Source of the DNA: Paenibacillus sp. Root444D2
GTDB lineage: Bacteria > Bacillota > Bacilli > Paenibacillales > NBRC-103111
Direction of reading: 5' to 3'
DNA length: 64,000 nucleotides
Assembly (NCBI RefSeq): GCF_001426375.1
Contig: NZ_LMEO01000018.1
Location: 1 to 64,000, forward strand
The notes under the pieces were generated by a model that was not told where the DNA came from, did no database searches, and saw only the letters and a list, made by a program, of their open reading frames with translations. Shown piece by piece: positions 63,246 through 64,000 of the stretch; positions within the stretch are counted from its first letter, which is position 1, and every line of letters starts with the position of its first letter. The position numbers and the translations under genes are program-made.

Positions 63246-64000
63246 TGATGCCTAAAATTCCTTTGGACCGCTGGGTGGAATCCTTCATCCGTTGGTTGAA
63301 TACTAACTTAGCATTCCTCTTCGACTTCTTCTCTTCCATCATTAGTGGGATCGTAGGTGGATTTACTTTCCTATTTCATGCCTTTCCCGCTATTGTTGTT
63401 ATCGTACTGCTAACGCTCCTTGCTTATTATTTTGGCAAGTGGCGGCTGGCGCTATTTACTGTGCTTGGATTGCTGCTAATCCTGAATCTCGGATACTGGG
63501 ACCCCACGATGGACACATTGGCTTTGGTTTTAACCTCTGCCCTTATTTCCATCATTCTTGGGCTGCCGCTCGGAATCTGGTGTGCCAGAAACCGCTCTGT
63601 GAGGAGTACACTGACCCCGGTGCTGGATTTTATGCAGACGATGCCGGCATTTGTTTACCTCATCCCAGCGGTTACTTTTTTCGGTCTTGGTGTGGTTCCA
63701 GGCGTTATTGCCTCGGTTATTTTCTCTATCCCGCCGACCATTCGTTTAACGAACCTCGGTATTCTGCAGGTACCTGCCGATTTAGTGGAAGCTGCGGATG
63801 CATTCGGGTCAACCCCGGCTCAGAAGCTTTTTAAAGTTCAATTTCCACTGGCATTGCCGACTATATTAGCTGGGATTAACCAGACCATCATGCTGTCTTT
63901 GTCGATGGTGGTTATTGCTTCAATGATCGGAGCGCAGGGCGTCGGATCGGACGTATACCGGGCGGTGACGCAATTAAAGACGGGACAAGGGTTTGAGGCA
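63245..64000 (+). CDS. opuAB: Glycine betaine/proline ABC importer, permease (partial, cut by window end)
   Basis: The first 252 codons of a ProW/OpuAB-type permease, in frame to the last base. Start MMPKIPLDRWVESFIRWL, helices from about 30, and the ATPase-contact loop VEAADAFGSTPAQKLFKVQFPLALPTI identify it. The start is ATGATG directly over the stop of the ATPase gene, so either ATG may be used. The rest of the gene, and in the OpuA type the binding protein gene, should follow beyond the window. Confidence 0.93.
   Translation, partial: MMPKIPLDRWVESFIRWLNTNLAFLFDFFSSIISGIVGGFTFLFHAFPAIVVIVLLTLLAYYFGKWRLALFTVLGLLLILNLGYWDPTMDTLALVLTSALISIILGLPLGIWCARNRSVRSTLTPVLDFMQTMPAFVYLIPAVTFFGLGVVPGVIASVIFSIPPTIRLTNLGILQVPADLVEAADAFGSTPAQKLFKVQFPLALPTILAGINQTIMLSLSMVVIASMIGAQGVGSDVYRAVTQLKTGQGFEA

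Overview
The window looks like chromosome of a spore-forming Gram-positive bacterium of the Paenibacillus group. The evidence is AGGAGG-type ribosome sites, a SASP-H spore protein, a CotS-like coat kinase, a DUF3231 protein, YesN/YesM-style sensing genes, and Bacillus-type modules (MhqR, BmrCD, GlnKL, BceRSAB, OpuA). This assignment rests on gene content read by eye; no database search was run. No rRNA, tRNA, CRISPR array or intact insertion sequence was seen.

Layout. 0.1-5.1 kb: TetR-controlled MMPL exporter and a fatty acid desaturase. 5.1-5.9 kb: gene-free repeat region. 5.9-8.4 kb: luciferase-like oxidoreductase, an MFS remnant and a RodA/FtsW-type polymerase. 8.6-11.9 kb: an MhqR-like quinone/aromatic electrophile detoxification operon with two recognisable operators. 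12.2-15.7 kb: BmrCD-type heterodimeric multidrug ABC exporter. 15.9-24.6 kb: surface protein, thrC, secreted and membrane proteins of unknown role, intradiol dioxygenase, two DNA glycosylases, rlmN, an unrecognised protein and sspH. 24.6-31.9 kb: NSS transporter, YetF-like protein, namA, two MFS exporters and a cupin. 32.6-38.1 kb: sugar transporter beside a binding protein/histidine kinase/AraC-type regulator set. 38.2-41.2 kb: catalase and CotS-like kinase.

41.3-43.7 kb holds the most unusual locus: a ParM-like actin, a small ParR-like partner and a two-winged-helix protein, preceded by an array of 13 contiguous 7-bp repeats. It resembles a plasmid actin-partition cassette with its centromere, but sits among ordinary chromosomal genes.

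43.7-44.6 kb is gene-free and repeat-rich. It shares modules with the gaps at 5.4, 20.0 and 32.0 kb and contains a roughly 100-bp piece of an ATP synthase gamma (atpG) gene. 44.6-48.5 kb: aldehyde dehydrogenase/DUF779 operon with a clear sigma-54 promoter, tandem enhancer sites and a divergent sigma-54 activator. 48.6-50.6 kb: WYL regulator, VOC protein and DinB protein. 50.6-56.5 kb: asparaginase, glutamine-type ABC importer and GlnK/GlnL-like two-component system with a candidate GlnL site. 56.6-61.1 kb: BceRSAB-type peptide antibiotic resistance module with a candidate BceR box. 61.2-64 kb: DUF3231 protein and the start of an OpuA-type glycine betaine importer, cut by the window end.
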